Source: Pseudooceanicola algae
GTDB lineage: Bacteria > Pseudomonadota > Alphaproteobacteria > Rhodobacterales > Rhodobacteraceae
Assembly: GCF_003590145.2 (NCBI RefSeq)
Contig: NZ_CP060436.1
Coordinates: 716,001-780,000 of the forward strand
Direction of reading: 5' to 3'
Length of the DNA stretch: 64,000 nt
Shown one piece after another: positions 49,053 to 61,518 of this stretch. Each line of letters starts with the position of its first letter. Position 1 is the first letter of the stretch. Below the pieces are notes generated by a model. That model saw only the letters and a list, made by a program, of their open reading frames with translations. It was not told the origin of the DNA and did no database searches. The position numbers were made by a program, and so were the translations under genes.

Positions 49053-49775
49053 ATGCGTGTGCTTTTGGTGGAAGATGACCCAACGACGTCGAAAAGCATC
49101 GAGCTGATGCTGACCCATGCCAATCTGAACGTCTATACGACGGATCTTGGCGAAGAGGGTATCGATCTTGCGAAACTCTATGATTACGATCTGATCCTGC
49201 TGGATCTGGGTCTGCCGGACATGAATGGTCATGAGGTCCTGCGCCAGTTGCGCTTGGCCCGGATAGAAACGCCGATCCTGATCCTGTCCGGGGCCGACGA
49301 TACCGAAAACAAGCTCAAGGGCTTCGGTTTCGGCGCCGACGACTACCTGACCAAACCCTTCCATCGCGAAGAACTGGTGGCTCGGATTCACGCTATCATC
49401 AGGCGGTCGAAGGGACATTCGCAATCGGTCATCAGCACCGGCCGGATCGAAGTCAATCTGGATGCCAAGACAGTCGAGGCCGACGGCAAGCCGGTGCATC
49501 TGACCGGCAAGGAATACCAGATGCTGGAACTGCTGAGCCTGCGCAAGGGGACGACCCTGACCAAGGAGATGTTCCTGAACCACCTTTACGGCGGCATGGA
49601 TGAACCGGAACTGAAGATCATCGACGTCTTTATCTGCAAGCTCCGCAAGAAGCTCTCTACCGCGACGGAAGGCGACAATTATATCGAGACGGTTTGGGGC
49701 CGAGGATATGTCCTGCGAGACCCCGAACCCGGTCAGATCGACGAAAAAAAGCTGGCGATCGGCGCCGCCAGTTGA
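49053..49775 (+). CDS. ctrA: Cell-cycle master response regulator CtrA
   Basis: CtrA (240 residues) is an OmpR-type regulator which in Rhodobacterales mainly drives motility and gene-transfer-agent genes. The receiver domain (1-120) has the acidic pair Asp8-Asp9, phospho-acceptor Asp51 in [11 protein letters not shown] and Lys in TKPF. The winged helix (about 125-230) contains [19 protein letters not shown] and [10 protein letters not shown], near-identical to other CtrA proteins. The ATG at 49053 follows GGAGAG. The C-terminus reads AIGAAS; Caulobacter CtrA ends in Ala-Ala, which is part of its ClpXP degradation signal. Its kinase CckA is encoded at 15.0 kb. Confidence 0.96.
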   Translation: MRVLLVEDDPTTSKSIELMLTHANLNVYTTDLGEEGIDLAKLYDYDLILLDLGLPDMNGHEVLRQLRLARIETPILILSGADDTENKLKGFGFGADDYLTKPFHREELVARIHAIIRRSKGHSQSVISTGRIEVNLDAKTVEADGKPVHLTGKEYQMLELLSLRKGTTLTKEMFLNHLYGGMDEPELKIIDVFICKLRKKLSTATEGDNYIETVWGRGYVLRDPEPGQIDEKKLAIGAAS

Positions 49776-49811
49776 TCGGCGGGGCACCACCTTTGCTTGT
49801 CACGCCCCTAG

Positions 49812-54460
<4,649 letters not shown>

Positions 54461-54492
54461 AATCGCGCCGGCATCCAGTTTTGTTCACTAAT

Positions 54493-54507
54493 GTTCTTAA
54501 AAAGTTC
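54493..54507 (+). promoter_or_regulatory. SOS (LexA) box before the 39-residue membrane protein
   Basis: GTTC-TTAAAAA-GTTC is a perfect match to the alphaproteobacterial LexA operator GTTC-N7-GTTC. A third GTTC lies at 54483-54486. The box is 33 bases after the recG stop and 79 bases before the small gene, in an A/T-rich pocket likely to contain the promoter. It is the same consensus as the recA box on the opposite strand. Confidence 0.8.
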
Positions 54508-54585
54508 TTTACTCAGCGGCAGCAATATGGGAACAAAGTGGCAACACAACCAAATGATCCTGATTTGATCCCGAGGAGGTATGAA

Positions 54586-54705
54586 ATGAGCGAAGTCCTG
54601 AAAGTCATGCGCCGGTCCCGCGCCACCCTTTTGCAAGATCTGCTTGGCGTGGTTGCCTTGACCGTCCTTCTGGTCGGATCGCTCTATCTGCCCGTGATCA
54701 TCTGA
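54586..54705 (+). CDS. Putative SOS-controlled single-pass membrane protein (39 residues)
   Basis: The frame starts MSEVLKVMRRSRATLLQD, a basic amphipathic N-terminus, followed by one hydrophobic helix (about residues 19-38) that ends the protein. Positive charges before the helix predict an N-in topology. The ribosome site GAGGAGGT lies 5 bases before the ATG, one of the strongest in the window, which argues for a real gene. A perfect SOS box lies 79 bases upstream, and a strong terminator 126 bases after the stop. Caulobacter makes a similarly short SOS-induced membrane protein, SidA, which blocks division, but no sequence relation is claimed. Its function is unknown. Confidence 0.7.
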   Translation: MSEVLKVMRRSRATLLQDLLGVVALTVLLVGSLYLPVII

Positions 54706-54830
54706 AATCTGCCTGCACCTCGTTCAAGGCGCGACACCCCCCAAGTGACGTCCGGGATTGTCTGTCCCTGACCGCCGGGAACGCCTCATCCCCCGGTTCG
54801 CGCCTGGTCCCAAGCGAGATGCACCACTTG

Positions 54831-54863
54831 CCGCCGCCTCCTGCCAGAGGCGGCGGTTTTTTT
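54831..54863 (+). terminator. Strong Rho-independent terminator
   Basis: Arms CCGCCGCCTC and GAGGCGGCGG (10 bp, perfect) with a 6-base loop, followed by seven T. It ends the plus-strand transcript of the 39-residue membrane protein and abuts the stop of the convergent chemoreceptor gene. Confidence 0.9.
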
Positions 54864-56269
54864 CAGAACCGATAAGCCAGGCGCAGCCCGCCCCAATGGC
54901 GGTTCTTGATGAAGATCGGCGCCGAAAGGTCGCGCATCAACACATGATCGCCGCCGCCCATGTCACGCCGGTAGACCTGCATCAGGAACGGCTCCTGATT
55001 GCGCCCGGCCTTCAATCCGACCCGATCGTCAAAGATGCGGCGGTTGCGGCAATTGGCCATGTTCCAGACCGGGTCATCCCCCTGGGGTTCGGAGAATTCG
55101 CGGTTGTGGGTCGGAAGATAGCCGTTCTTGTCCACCGCGGCGCAGAAGACCACGCGGGGATCCAGTTTCAATGCCTCTTCCAGGATCTCGGGCAGAAGCA
55201 TGTCCGTGAGCGGGGTGAACCGGGTCATGACCTGTTCTGGGTCGGTACCGGGCAGGCTGCGGTATTCGCAATCGAAGAAATCATCATAGGCGATGCGCCC
55301 GGTCTCAACCGCCTCTTCGAACAACGCGGAAATCTGCGCGGCGCGGTCCTGTACAGCCTCGATCATCGGCTTGTCTTCGGAGCCGCCCCCCGCCGCGATG
55401 CTGTCCTGAACAAGGCGTTCGGACAGGTCCACCAGTTCATGCAGGCGTTCATGGGTTTCGGTAATGCCACCGACGCTTTGCCGCATGGTTGTAAACGTGT
55501 CCTCGACCCGAGGAGCGTAGTCGCGCAGGGCGTGATCGGCCTCGACCGCGTCGTCGCGCACCAGCTTCATCTGCCTGACCGATTGAGCCAGGGCTTCGCG
55601 GACCGCGACATTGCGGTCCTGGGAGACCCGGTTGACCGCAGACAGTTTGCCAGACGTCACGCTGACGGATGCGGTTTCGCTTTGCAACTGCATGATCCAG
55701 GCCACCAGCCGTTCGACGTTGTCACCAATCTGTTCCGCTGCCACGCCGGTCTGCTGGGACAGGGTATTGATCGCATCGGCCACGACCGAGAACCCGCGCC
55801 CGGCCTCGCCAGCGCGGGCCGCCTCGATCTTTGCATTGATGGCGAGCATGTTCACTTGCGCGGCGATAACCGTGATCTGTTCATTGCTGGACTGAACGTC
55901 AGTCAGCACCGTTTCCACATCCTTCGTGCGTCCACTCAGCGTATCGACCCAGGTCAGAACTTCCTGGCCAAGCTTGCCTGCGGTCTGGCTTTGCCCCAAT
56001 GCCTCGAGAAAGCTTGCATGCGTCTGCTCCAGCTCTGCAAAGGCGTTCTGGAGTGTGGACATGACGCTGGCATTCATCTGCAGCACGTGACCTGAGCCTT
56101 CGTGGGCCTTGCGAAGCTGGTTCAACAGCACCTCGGTCCGCTCAGCCAGGTCAGAGACAAAGCCGTCGACATCGACGATTTCCTGACTGACGGTCGCGGC
56201 ATTGGCCGCCAGACGGTCCAGCGACGGGTCGATGCGTGACGGGGTTCGGAAGTCTGTTTCGTGTTCCAT
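54863..56269 (-). CDS. Soluble methyl-accepting chemotaxis protein with C-terminal sensor-like domain
   Basis: A 468-residue protein without signal peptide or membrane helix. The N-terminal two-thirds is the coiled-coil signalling region, with the hairpin tip [26 protein letters not shown] (split here as LAINAKIEAARAGE and GRGFSVVADAI) near residue 150. The last 155 residues look like a Cache-type sensor: FCAAVDKNGYLPTHN, RNRRIFDDR and YRRDMGGGDHVLMRDLSAPI are typical of such domains. The order signalling then sensor is reversed relative to most receptors, so it probably senses a cytoplasmic signal. It is transcribed alone and no che genes lie nearby. The ligand is unknown. Confidence 0.85.
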   Translation of the reverse strand: MEHETDFRTPSRIDPSLDRLAANAATVSQEIVDVDGFVSDLAERTEVLLNQLRKAHEGSGHVLQMNASVMSTLQNAFAELEQTHASFLEALGQSQTAGKLGQEVLTWVDTLSGRTKDVETVLTDVQSSNEQITVIAAQVNMLAINAKIEAARAGEAGRGFSVVADAINTLSQQTGVAAEQIGDNVERLVAWIMQLQSETASVSVTSGKLSAVNRVSQDRNVAVREALAQSVRQMKLVRDDAVEADHALRDYAPRVEDTFTTMRQSVGGITETHERLHELVDLSERLVQDSIAAGGGSEDKPMIEAVQDRAAQISALFEEAVETGRIAYDDFFDCEYRSLPGTDPEQVMTRFTPLTDMLLPEILEEALKLDPRVVFCAAVDKNGYLPTHNREFSEPQGDDPVWNMANCRNRRIFDDRVGLKAGRNQEPFLMQVYRRDMGGGDHVLMRDLSAPIFIKNRHWGGLRLAYRF

Positions 56270-56326
56270 GCCTGGCCGGTTCTGTGAAGACTTGCCAAGA
56301 CTTAGGGACGAAATGCCAAGATGCGG

Positions 56327-56776
56327 TTAAGCGCAGTGGCTTTGCTCGGCCTTTTCCATTGCCTCGCACAACGCATCGAGCGACAGCAGGATGGAGGCAT
56401 GGCGGTTCTTGTAGGCCTGCGCAGGGCGCAGCACCTCGAGCCCATCGAAGGGCGCGGGAGGTGTCGGCCCGTCGTCCTTCAGCATGGCCTTCAGCGCATC
56501 GCGCGCCGCATGGACCTGCGCACTGCTTTGCCCGATGACAGAGGCACCGACGATGCTGGCAGCGGCCTGACCCAGGGCACAGGCGCGCACCTCTTGCCCG
56601 TAATCGGCGACCTTGCCGTCGGCGACCTGCACATCCACCGTCACGGTCGATCCGCACAGCGGCGCGCGGCGGCGCACGGTGGCCGCAGGATCGGTCAGCC
56701 GGTCCTGGCGCGGAATATCCGTGGCCAGTGCAAGGATGCGGGTGGAGTAGAGTTTGATCAGGTCGCTCTCGCTCAT
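56327..56776 (-). CDS. Iron-sulfur cluster assembly scaffold (NifU/IscU N-terminal type)
   Basis: A 149-residue protein of the NifU N-terminal/IscU group, which builds Fe-S clusters and hands them to client proteins. Conserved cysteines lie in RRAPLCGSTVTVDV (residue about 41) and EVRACALGQAAAS (residue about 66), and a late cysteine lies in ALCEAMEKA. The typical IscU LPPVKxHCS segment is not clear, so this is a divergent member. It is divergent from hisI, with 80 bases between the starts. Confidence 0.8.
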   Translation of the reverse strand: MSESDLIKLYSTRILALATDIPRQDRLTDPAATVRRRAPLCGSTVTVDVQVADGKVADYGQEVRACALGQAAASIVGASVIGQSSAQVHAARDALKAMLKDDGPTPPAPFDGLEVLRPAQAYKNRHASILLSLDALCEAMEKAEQSHCA

Positions 56777-56856
56777 CCCTGGTCCTTTCGGCGCTGTTCA
56801 TCCTTGGTCTTCCCCCCTAGATAGACCGCGACGAGGATTTAGCAAAGGGGGCGGCC

Positions 56857-57216
56857 ATGCGCTTTGACCCGGAGACGTTGAAATTCGATGCAAATGGTCT
56901 GGTTCCGGCCATCGCGCAGGACGCCGAAACCGGCGACGTTCTGATGATGGCCTGGATGAATGCCGAGTCCGTGGCCCGCACGCTGGCCACCGGGCGCGTC
57001 ACCTACTGGTCGCGCTCGCGGCAGGCCTTCTGGGTCAAGGGCGAAAGCTCCGGTCATGTGCAGGAACTGGTCGAGATGCGGCTTGATTGCGACCGGGATT
57101 GCCTGCTGGTGCAGGTGCGCCAGACCGGGCCGGCCTGCCACACCAACCGGCGCAGCTGCTTCTACACCGCGATCCGCGAGGGCGAAGAGGTCGAGATAAT
57201 GGCGCCGATGGCCTAA
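56857..57216 (+). CDS. hisI: Phosphoribosyl-AMP cyclohydrolase
   Basis: HisI (119 residues) opens the adenine ring of phosphoribosyl-AMP, the third step of histidine synthesis. The conserved VLMMAWMNAE, YWSRSRQAFWVKGESSG and DCDRDCLLVQV segments and the final zinc ligands in CHTNRRSCFY are present. It lacks the HisE domain, so a separate hisE is expected elsewhere. AAAGGGGG precedes the ATG. The last 4 bases overlap the end of the convergent gluQ gene. Confidence 0.96.
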   Translation: MRFDPETLKFDANGLVPAIAQDAETGDVLMMAWMNAESVARTLATGRVTYWSRSRQAFWVKGESSGHVQELVEMRLDCDRDCLLVQVRQTGPACHTNRRSCFYTAIREGEEVEIMAPMA

Positions 57217-58064
57217 AGCCCGACCATGGCGCGGACTTGCGCGGGCGACAGGCCTTCGGCGCGGTAGGCGGCGATGGCGCGGGCGTCGTCGCGTTTGGCG
57301 AGGCGCTTGCCCGTCTCGTCGCGGATCAGGGCATGGTGATGATAGCGCGGCTGCGCCAGCCCCAGCAGGGATTGCAGCAGAACGTGAATCGCGGTGGCCT
57401 CGAACAGGTCCTGACCGCGCACCACGTCGGTGATGCCCTGGGCCGCGTCATCGACGACGACCGACAGGTGGTAGGAGGTGCCCATGTCGCGGCGCGCCAG
57501 GACCACGTCTCCGATCCCTTGCAGCATACGGGCGTGGGGCAGGGCGATCTGCCCGGTCTCGCCCTTTGGGCCTGCACCGGTTTCGGTGAAGGACAGCGGA
57601 GCGCTCAGCGCGCGCGCCGTGTTCAGACGCAGTGGCACGTCGGCGGGCATCGCGCCGTCCGGGGCAGGCGCGGGGCGGCAGGTGCCGGGATAGACCAACC
57701 CGTCGGGCCCAAGCACCGGCGCGCCGCCTTCCTGCGGCGCCTCCAGCGCGGCGGCGATGTCGCGACGGTTGCAGGTGCAGGGATAAAGCAGGCCGAGGTC
57801 CCAAAGCTGCTGCAGTGCATCGCGATAGGCGGGCAGGCGGTCGGACTGGCGCATCACCGGCTGCGGCCAGTCAAGGCCCAGCCAATGAAGGTCGTCGTAT
57901 ATCTGCGCCTCCCATTCGGGGCGGGCGCGGGATCGGTCGATGTCCTCGATCCGCAGCAGGAAGTCTCCGCCGTTTCGCGCCGCCAGATCCGCTGCGAAAA
58001 GGGCCGAATAGGCGTGGCCCAGGTGCAGCGGCCCGGTCGGCGAAGGCGCGAAACGGGTGCGCAT
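57213..58064 (-). CDS. gluQ: Glutamyl-Q tRNA(Asp) synthetase
   Basis: GluQRS (283 residues) attaches glutamate to the queuosine base of tRNA-Asp. It is a truncated glutamyl-tRNA synthetase with only the catalytic domain. The HIGH motif is in RFAPSPTGPLHLGHAYSAL (residues 4-22). Zinc ligands are YPCTCNR, and the KMSKS equivalent is KRLAKRDDAR. The anticodon-binding domain is absent, which separates it from GltX. The ATG at 58064 was chosen because the family starts MRTRFAPSPTG. It follows yqaE and trmFO on the same strand. Confidence 0.93.
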   Translation of the reverse strand: MRTRFAPSPTGPLHLGHAYSALFAADLAARNGGDFLLRIEDIDRSRARPEWEAQIYDDLHWLGLDWPQPVMRQSDRLPAYRDALQQLWDLGLLYPCTCNRRDIAAALEAPQEGGAPVLGPDGLVYPGTCRPAPAPDGAMPADVPLRLNTARALSAPLSFTETGAGPKGETGQIALPHARMLQGIGDVVLARRDMGTSYHLSVVVDDAAQGITDVVRGQDLFEATAIHVLLQSLLGLAQPRYHHHALIRDETGKRLAKRDDARAIAAYRAEGLSPAQVRAMVGL

Positions 58065-58068
58065 GAGC

Positions 58069-58278
58069 CTAGTCGCCACCGCCCATCCGACGCGCGCGGC
58101 TGTCGGCATTGCTTTGGTAGATCAGGATCCAGGCCAGCAGGATGAACATCGGATGCGTCAGCCCGCCGGTGAAGATGATCGCCGGGATCCAGATGAAGAA
58201 GGTCACGATGCCGACGATGGGCCGACCTGTCAGCAGGATGGACAGGGGCGGCAGGAAAAGGGCCAGGATATAGTTCAT
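58069..58278 (-). CDS. YqaE/Pmp3-family small membrane protein
   Basis: A 69-residue protein of the YqaE/Pmp3 group with two hydrophobic helices (about residues 3-20 and 25-52) and the family pattern [11 protein letters not shown]. Pmp3 relatives affect membrane potential and cation tolerance in yeast and plants, and bacterial members are stress-linked. Its start overlaps the trmFO stop by 4 bases and gluQ follows after 4 bases, so trmFO-yqaE-gluQ is one transcript. Confidence 0.9.
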   Translation of the reverse strand: MNYILALFLPPLSILLTGRPIVGIVTFFIWIPAIIFTGGLTHPMFILLAWILIYQSNADSRARRMGGGD

Positions 58279-59630
58279 GCGCGTTCAACCTCTTGTGTGG
58301 CAAGCCAGTCGGACCAGAGCGCCTTGGCACGGTCCGTATAGGCCTTGTAGCGATCCTTGCGCCCGCGACGCCCGCCTTTCAGCCCGTCGACGGGCGGGAA
58401 CAGCCCGAAGTTCACGTTCATCGGCTGGAAGGTCTTTGCGTCCGCGCCGCCGGTGATATGGGTCACCAGCGCGCCAAGCGCGGTTTCGGGCGGCGGCGGG
58501 GGCAGGTCGCGGCCCGCGATTTCCGCGGCGGCCATGCGCCCGGCCAGCAGGCCCATGGCGGCGCTTTCGACATAGCCCTCGACCCCGGTGATCTGCCCGG
58601 CAAAGCGGATGTTGGGGCGGCTTTTCAGGCGCATCCGGTCATCCAGCAGGCGCGGCGAGTTGATGAAGGTGTTCCGATGGATCCCGCCAAGCCGCGCGAA
58701 GCGGGCGTCCTGCAGGCCGGGGATCATGCGCAGCACCTCGGTCTGGGCGCCGTACTTCATCTTGGTCTGGAACCCGACGATGTTGTAGAGCGTCCCCAGC
58801 TTGTTGTCGCGCCGCAGCTGCACGACCGCATAGGCCTTTTCCTCGGGCTTGTGGGCATTGGTCAGGCCGACGGGCTTCATCGGGCCGTGGCGCAGGGTCT
58901 CGCGACCACGCTCTGCCATGACCTCGATCGGCAGGCAGCCGTCAAAGTAGCCGGCCGTCTCGCCTTCGTGGAACTCGGTCTTGTCGGAGGCCAGAAGCGC
59001 GTCGATGAAGGCCTCGTACTGCTCCTTTGTCATCGGGCAGTTGAGGTAGGCCTTCTGTTCCTCTTCCGTCTCGCCCTTGTCATAGCGCGACTGCATCCAG
59101 GCCTGATCCATGTCGATGCTGTCGGCATAGACGATGGGCGCGATGGCGTCGAAGAAGGCCAGTGCATCGGCGCCGGTTTCCGTCGCAATGGCCGCCCCCA
59201 GCCCGGCCGAGGTCAGCGGACCGGTGGCGATGATCCACTGGCCGTCCTCGGGCAGGGCGGTGATCTCGCCGGATTCGACCTCGATCAGCGGGTGGGCGTG
59301 CAGGCGGGCGGTGACGGCTTCGGCAAAGGGATCGCGGTCCACGGCCAGCGCGCCGCCGGCGGGCAGGCGGTATTCATCGGCGGTCTGCATGATGATGCCG
59401 CCCGCCTGGCGCATTTCCCAGTGCAGCAGACCGACCGCGTTCTGTTCGCTGTCGTCCGAGCGGAAGGAGTTGGAGCACACCATTTCGGCCAGGTTGCCGG
59501 TCTGATGCGCGAAGGTGCCCTGCTGGGGGCGCATTTCATGGATGACGACCGGGCAACCCGCTTGCGCGGCCTGCCATGCGGCTTCGGAGCCGGCCATGCC
59601 GCCACCGATGATATGAAGCTTTTCTCTCAT
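58275..59630 (-). CDS. trmFO: Folate/FAD-dependent tRNA (uracil-54) methyltransferase TrmFO
   Basis: TrmFO (451 residues) methylates U54 of tRNA, using methylene-tetrahydrofolate and FADH2. The FAD loop is [20 protein letters not shown] near the N-terminus. TrmFO/Gid-specific segments include [17 protein letters not shown] and the late [22 protein letters not shown]. The ATG at 59630 gives the family start; an upstream codon would add 41 unrelated residues. It is first in a three-gene unit with yqaE and gluQ. Confidence 0.95.
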   Translation of the reverse strand: MREKLHIIGGGMAGSEAAWQAAQAGCPVVIHEMRPQQGTFAHQTGNLAEMVCSNSFRSDDSEQNAVGLLHWEMRQAGGIIMQTADEYRLPAGGALAVDRDPFAEAVTARLHAHPLIEVESGEITALPEDGQWIIATGPLTSAGLGAAIATETGADALAFFDAIAPIVYADSIDMDQAWMQSRYDKGETEEEQKAYLNCPMTKEQYEAFIDALLASDKTEFHEGETAGYFDGCLPIEVMAERGRETLRHGPMKPVGLTNAHKPEEKAYAVVQLRRDNKLGTLYNIVGFQTKMKYGAQTEVLRMIPGLQDARFARLGGIHRNTFINSPRLLDDRMRLKSRPNIRFAGQITGVEGYVESAAMGLLAGRMAAAEIAGRDLPPPPPETALGALVTHITGGADAKTFQPMNVNFGLFPPVDGLKGGRRGRKDRYKAYTDRAKALWSDWLATQEVERA

Positions 59631-59736
59631 GGGCGCGATGTAGGGTATCACCGCGCGGAAATCAAAACCTATCGCGTGATCTTGCTTGCCCGCGCGCGCG
59701 CGATGCGGAACCCTGCCGGTCGGGAGGACGGCGATC

Positions 59737-60156
59737 ATGGTGAAGATGGACATCGCAGCGCTGCACGGGTTTCTGGCGCAGGCCTTTCCGCAGGTCGCGC
59801 AGGATTATCGCGTCGAAAGCGTAGGCGAGAACCGCCTGGTGATGCGCCTGCTTGTCGGGGATCGCCACCTGCGCCCCGGCGGCACTGTCTCGGGTCCGGC
59901 GATCTTCGCCCTGGCGGATGTCGCGGTCTACCTTGCGATCCTTGCCATGATCGGGCCGCAGGCGCTGGCGGTGACCACCAATGCGTCGCTCGATTTCATG
60001 CGCAAGCCCGCCTCCGGGCAGGACCTGCTGGCGCAGTGTGAATTGCTGAAACTGGGCCGGGTTCTGGCGGTGGGCGAGGTGCGGATCTTCTCGGACGGGG
60101 TTCCGGACCCGGTGGCGCGGGCCAGCCTGACCTTTTCGATCCCGCCGAAAGGGTAG
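59737..60156 (+). CDS. PaaI-type hotdog thioesterase
   Basis: A 139-residue hotdog-fold protein of the PaaI family, which hydrolyses acyl-CoA. The [20 protein letters not shown] segment is the PaaI-type substrate pocket, and the [12 protein letters not shown] stretch is conserved in the group. The usual HGG is replaced by RPGGTVSG. The ATG at 59737 with GGGAGGA upstream was preferred. It is divergent from trmFO. The acyl substrate cannot be assigned. Confidence 0.85.
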   Translation: MVKMDIAALHGFLAQAFPQVAQDYRVESVGENRLVMRLLVGDRHLRPGGTVSGPAIFALADVAVYLAILAMIGPQALAVTTNASLDFMRKPASGQDLLAQCELLKLGRVLAVGEVRIFSDGVPDPVARASLTFSIPPKG

Positions 60157-60321
60157 ATTTATGGGGTATTTTGATACCTAAATTTCAAGATATTGATTTT
60201 GCTAGGTTAATTAGATTTTGCGCCGCTTGACTGGCCGGTTCCACCTTGTATAAACCGTCCATCAATTCGCGCACGTGGCCTTGCGGCTTCGTGCGCTGCC
60301 AATTTCCAAAGGGCACCCGTT
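60157..60321. other. A/T-rich gap between thioesterase and rplM
   Basis: The stretch 60157-60219 is strongly A/T-rich within a GC-rich genome. It contains a small inverted repeat GGTAT-TTTG-ATACC (60165-60178). It lies just upstream of the rplM promoter and could act as an UP element for the ribosomal operon. No gene is seen. Confidence 0.45.
60227..60254 (+). promoter_or_regulatory. Promoter of rplM-rpsI
   Basis: TTGACT (60227-60232) and TATAAA (60249-60254) with a 16-base spacer, a near-consensus housekeeping promoter 68 bases before the rplM start. The upstream region is A/T-rich. Confidence 0.7.
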
Positions 60322-60783
60322 ATGAAAACCTTCTCTGCGACTCCGGCAGATATCGAGAAGAAATGGATCGTGATCGACGCCGAAGGCGTTGTTCTCGGCC
60401 GTCTCGCCTCGATCATCGCCATGCGCCTGCGCGGCAAGCACAAGGCGACCTTCACTCCGCACATGGACATGGGTGACAATGTCATCGTGATCAATGCGGA
60501 CAAGATCCAGCTGACCGGCAAGAAACGGACCGACAAGGTCTATTACTGGCACACCGGTTTCCCGGGCGGGATCAAGAACCGCACCGCGGACCAGCTGCTG
60601 ACCGGCGCTCACCCCGAGCGTGTCGTCACCGCTGCCGTCAAGCGCATGCTGCCGGGCAACCGCCTGAGCCGCCAGCTGATGACCAACCTGCGCGTCTATG
60701 CATCGGCGGAACACCCGCACGAAGCCCAGGCGCCGGAAGTGCTGGATGTCAAATCCATGAACTCCAAGAACACGCGGAGCTGA
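60322..60783 (+). CDS. rplM: Ribosomal protein L13
   Basis: L13 (153 residues) is a large-subunit assembly protein. Conserved segments are [18 protein letters not shown] at the N-terminus, [22 protein letters not shown] in the centre and [16 protein letters not shown]. It is followed by rpsI after 3 bases, the universal L13-S9 pairing. Confidence 0.98.
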   Translation: MKTFSATPADIEKKWIVIDAEGVVLGRLASIIAMRLRGKHKATFTPHMDMGDNVIVINADKIQLTGKKRTDKVYYWHTGFPGGIKNRTADQLLTGAHPERVVTAAVKRMLPGNRLSRQLMTNLRVYASAEHPHEAQAPEVLDVKSMNSKNTRS

Positions 60784-60786
60784 TAG

Positions 60787-61272
60787 ATGGCTGATCAAGT
60801 GAACTCTCTCGAAGAGCTGAAAGACGTCGTGTCCGAGGACGCAACCGTTGCCGTCGAAATCACGCGTGAGCCCGTCCGTGACGCGCTTGGCCGTGCCTAT
60901 GCGACCGGCAAGCGGAAAGATGCGGTTGCCCGCGTCTGGATCAAGCCGGGTTCCGGTAAGGTCACCGTCAACGGCAAGCCGATGAACGACTACTTTGCGC
61001 GTCCCGTGCTGCAGATGATCCTCGCACAACCCTTCACCGTTGCTGGCGTCGAAGGCGAGTTCGACGTTGTCGCAACCGTCAAGGGCGGTGGTCTTTCCGG
61101 TCAGGCCGGTGCGGTCAAGCACGGCGTGTCCAAGGCCCTGCAACTTTACGACCCCAGCCTGCGCGCCGCGCTGAAAGCCGCCGGCTTCCTGACCCGCGAC
61201 AGCCGCGTCGTGGAACGGAAGAAATACGGTAAGGCCAAGGCCCGCCGGAGCTTCCAGTTCTCCAAACGCTGA
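60787..61272 (+). CDS. rpsI: Ribosomal protein S9
   Basis: S9 (161 residues) has an N-terminal extension of about 35 residues common in alphaproteobacteria, followed by the conserved domain from [19 protein letters not shown]. The C-terminus ends with the basic RRSFQFSKR tail that reaches the P site. A strong terminator follows 28 bases after the stop. Confidence 0.98.
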   Translation: MADQVNSLEELKDVVSEDATVAVEITREPVRDALGRAYATGKRKDAVARVWIKPGSGKVTVNGKPMNDYFARPVLQMILAQPFTVAGVEGEFDVVATVKGGGLSGQAGAVKHGVSKALQLYDPSLRAALKAAGFLTRDSRVVERKKYGKAKARRSFQFSKR

Positions 61273-61300
61273 GGCTTTTGCTTCTACGGTCCAGATACGG

Positions 61301-61328
61301 AAAGGCGCGCCCCAGGGCGCGCCTTTTT
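61301..61328 (+). terminator. Rho-independent terminator of rplM-rpsI
   Basis: Arms AAAGGCGCGCC (61301-61311) and GGCGCGCCTTT (61316-61326) with a CCAG loop and a run of five T. Confidence 0.9.
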
Positions 61329-61518
61329 GGTATCTTTCGCGCTCCAAGGCCAATCGGGCCTGCTTTCCGTTCGGGCCGTCTTGTCGGAAAATCGCGCAAG
61401 CCTGTGCGGGTCTTGATGTCCCGCCATCTTGCCTTGCGTTGGCGGGGCCGGGCTCCTGGTATGCCAGCCATTTCTGGTTCCCTGCGCCCATCGACATTAC
61501 AAGGCGCATGGACCTGGA

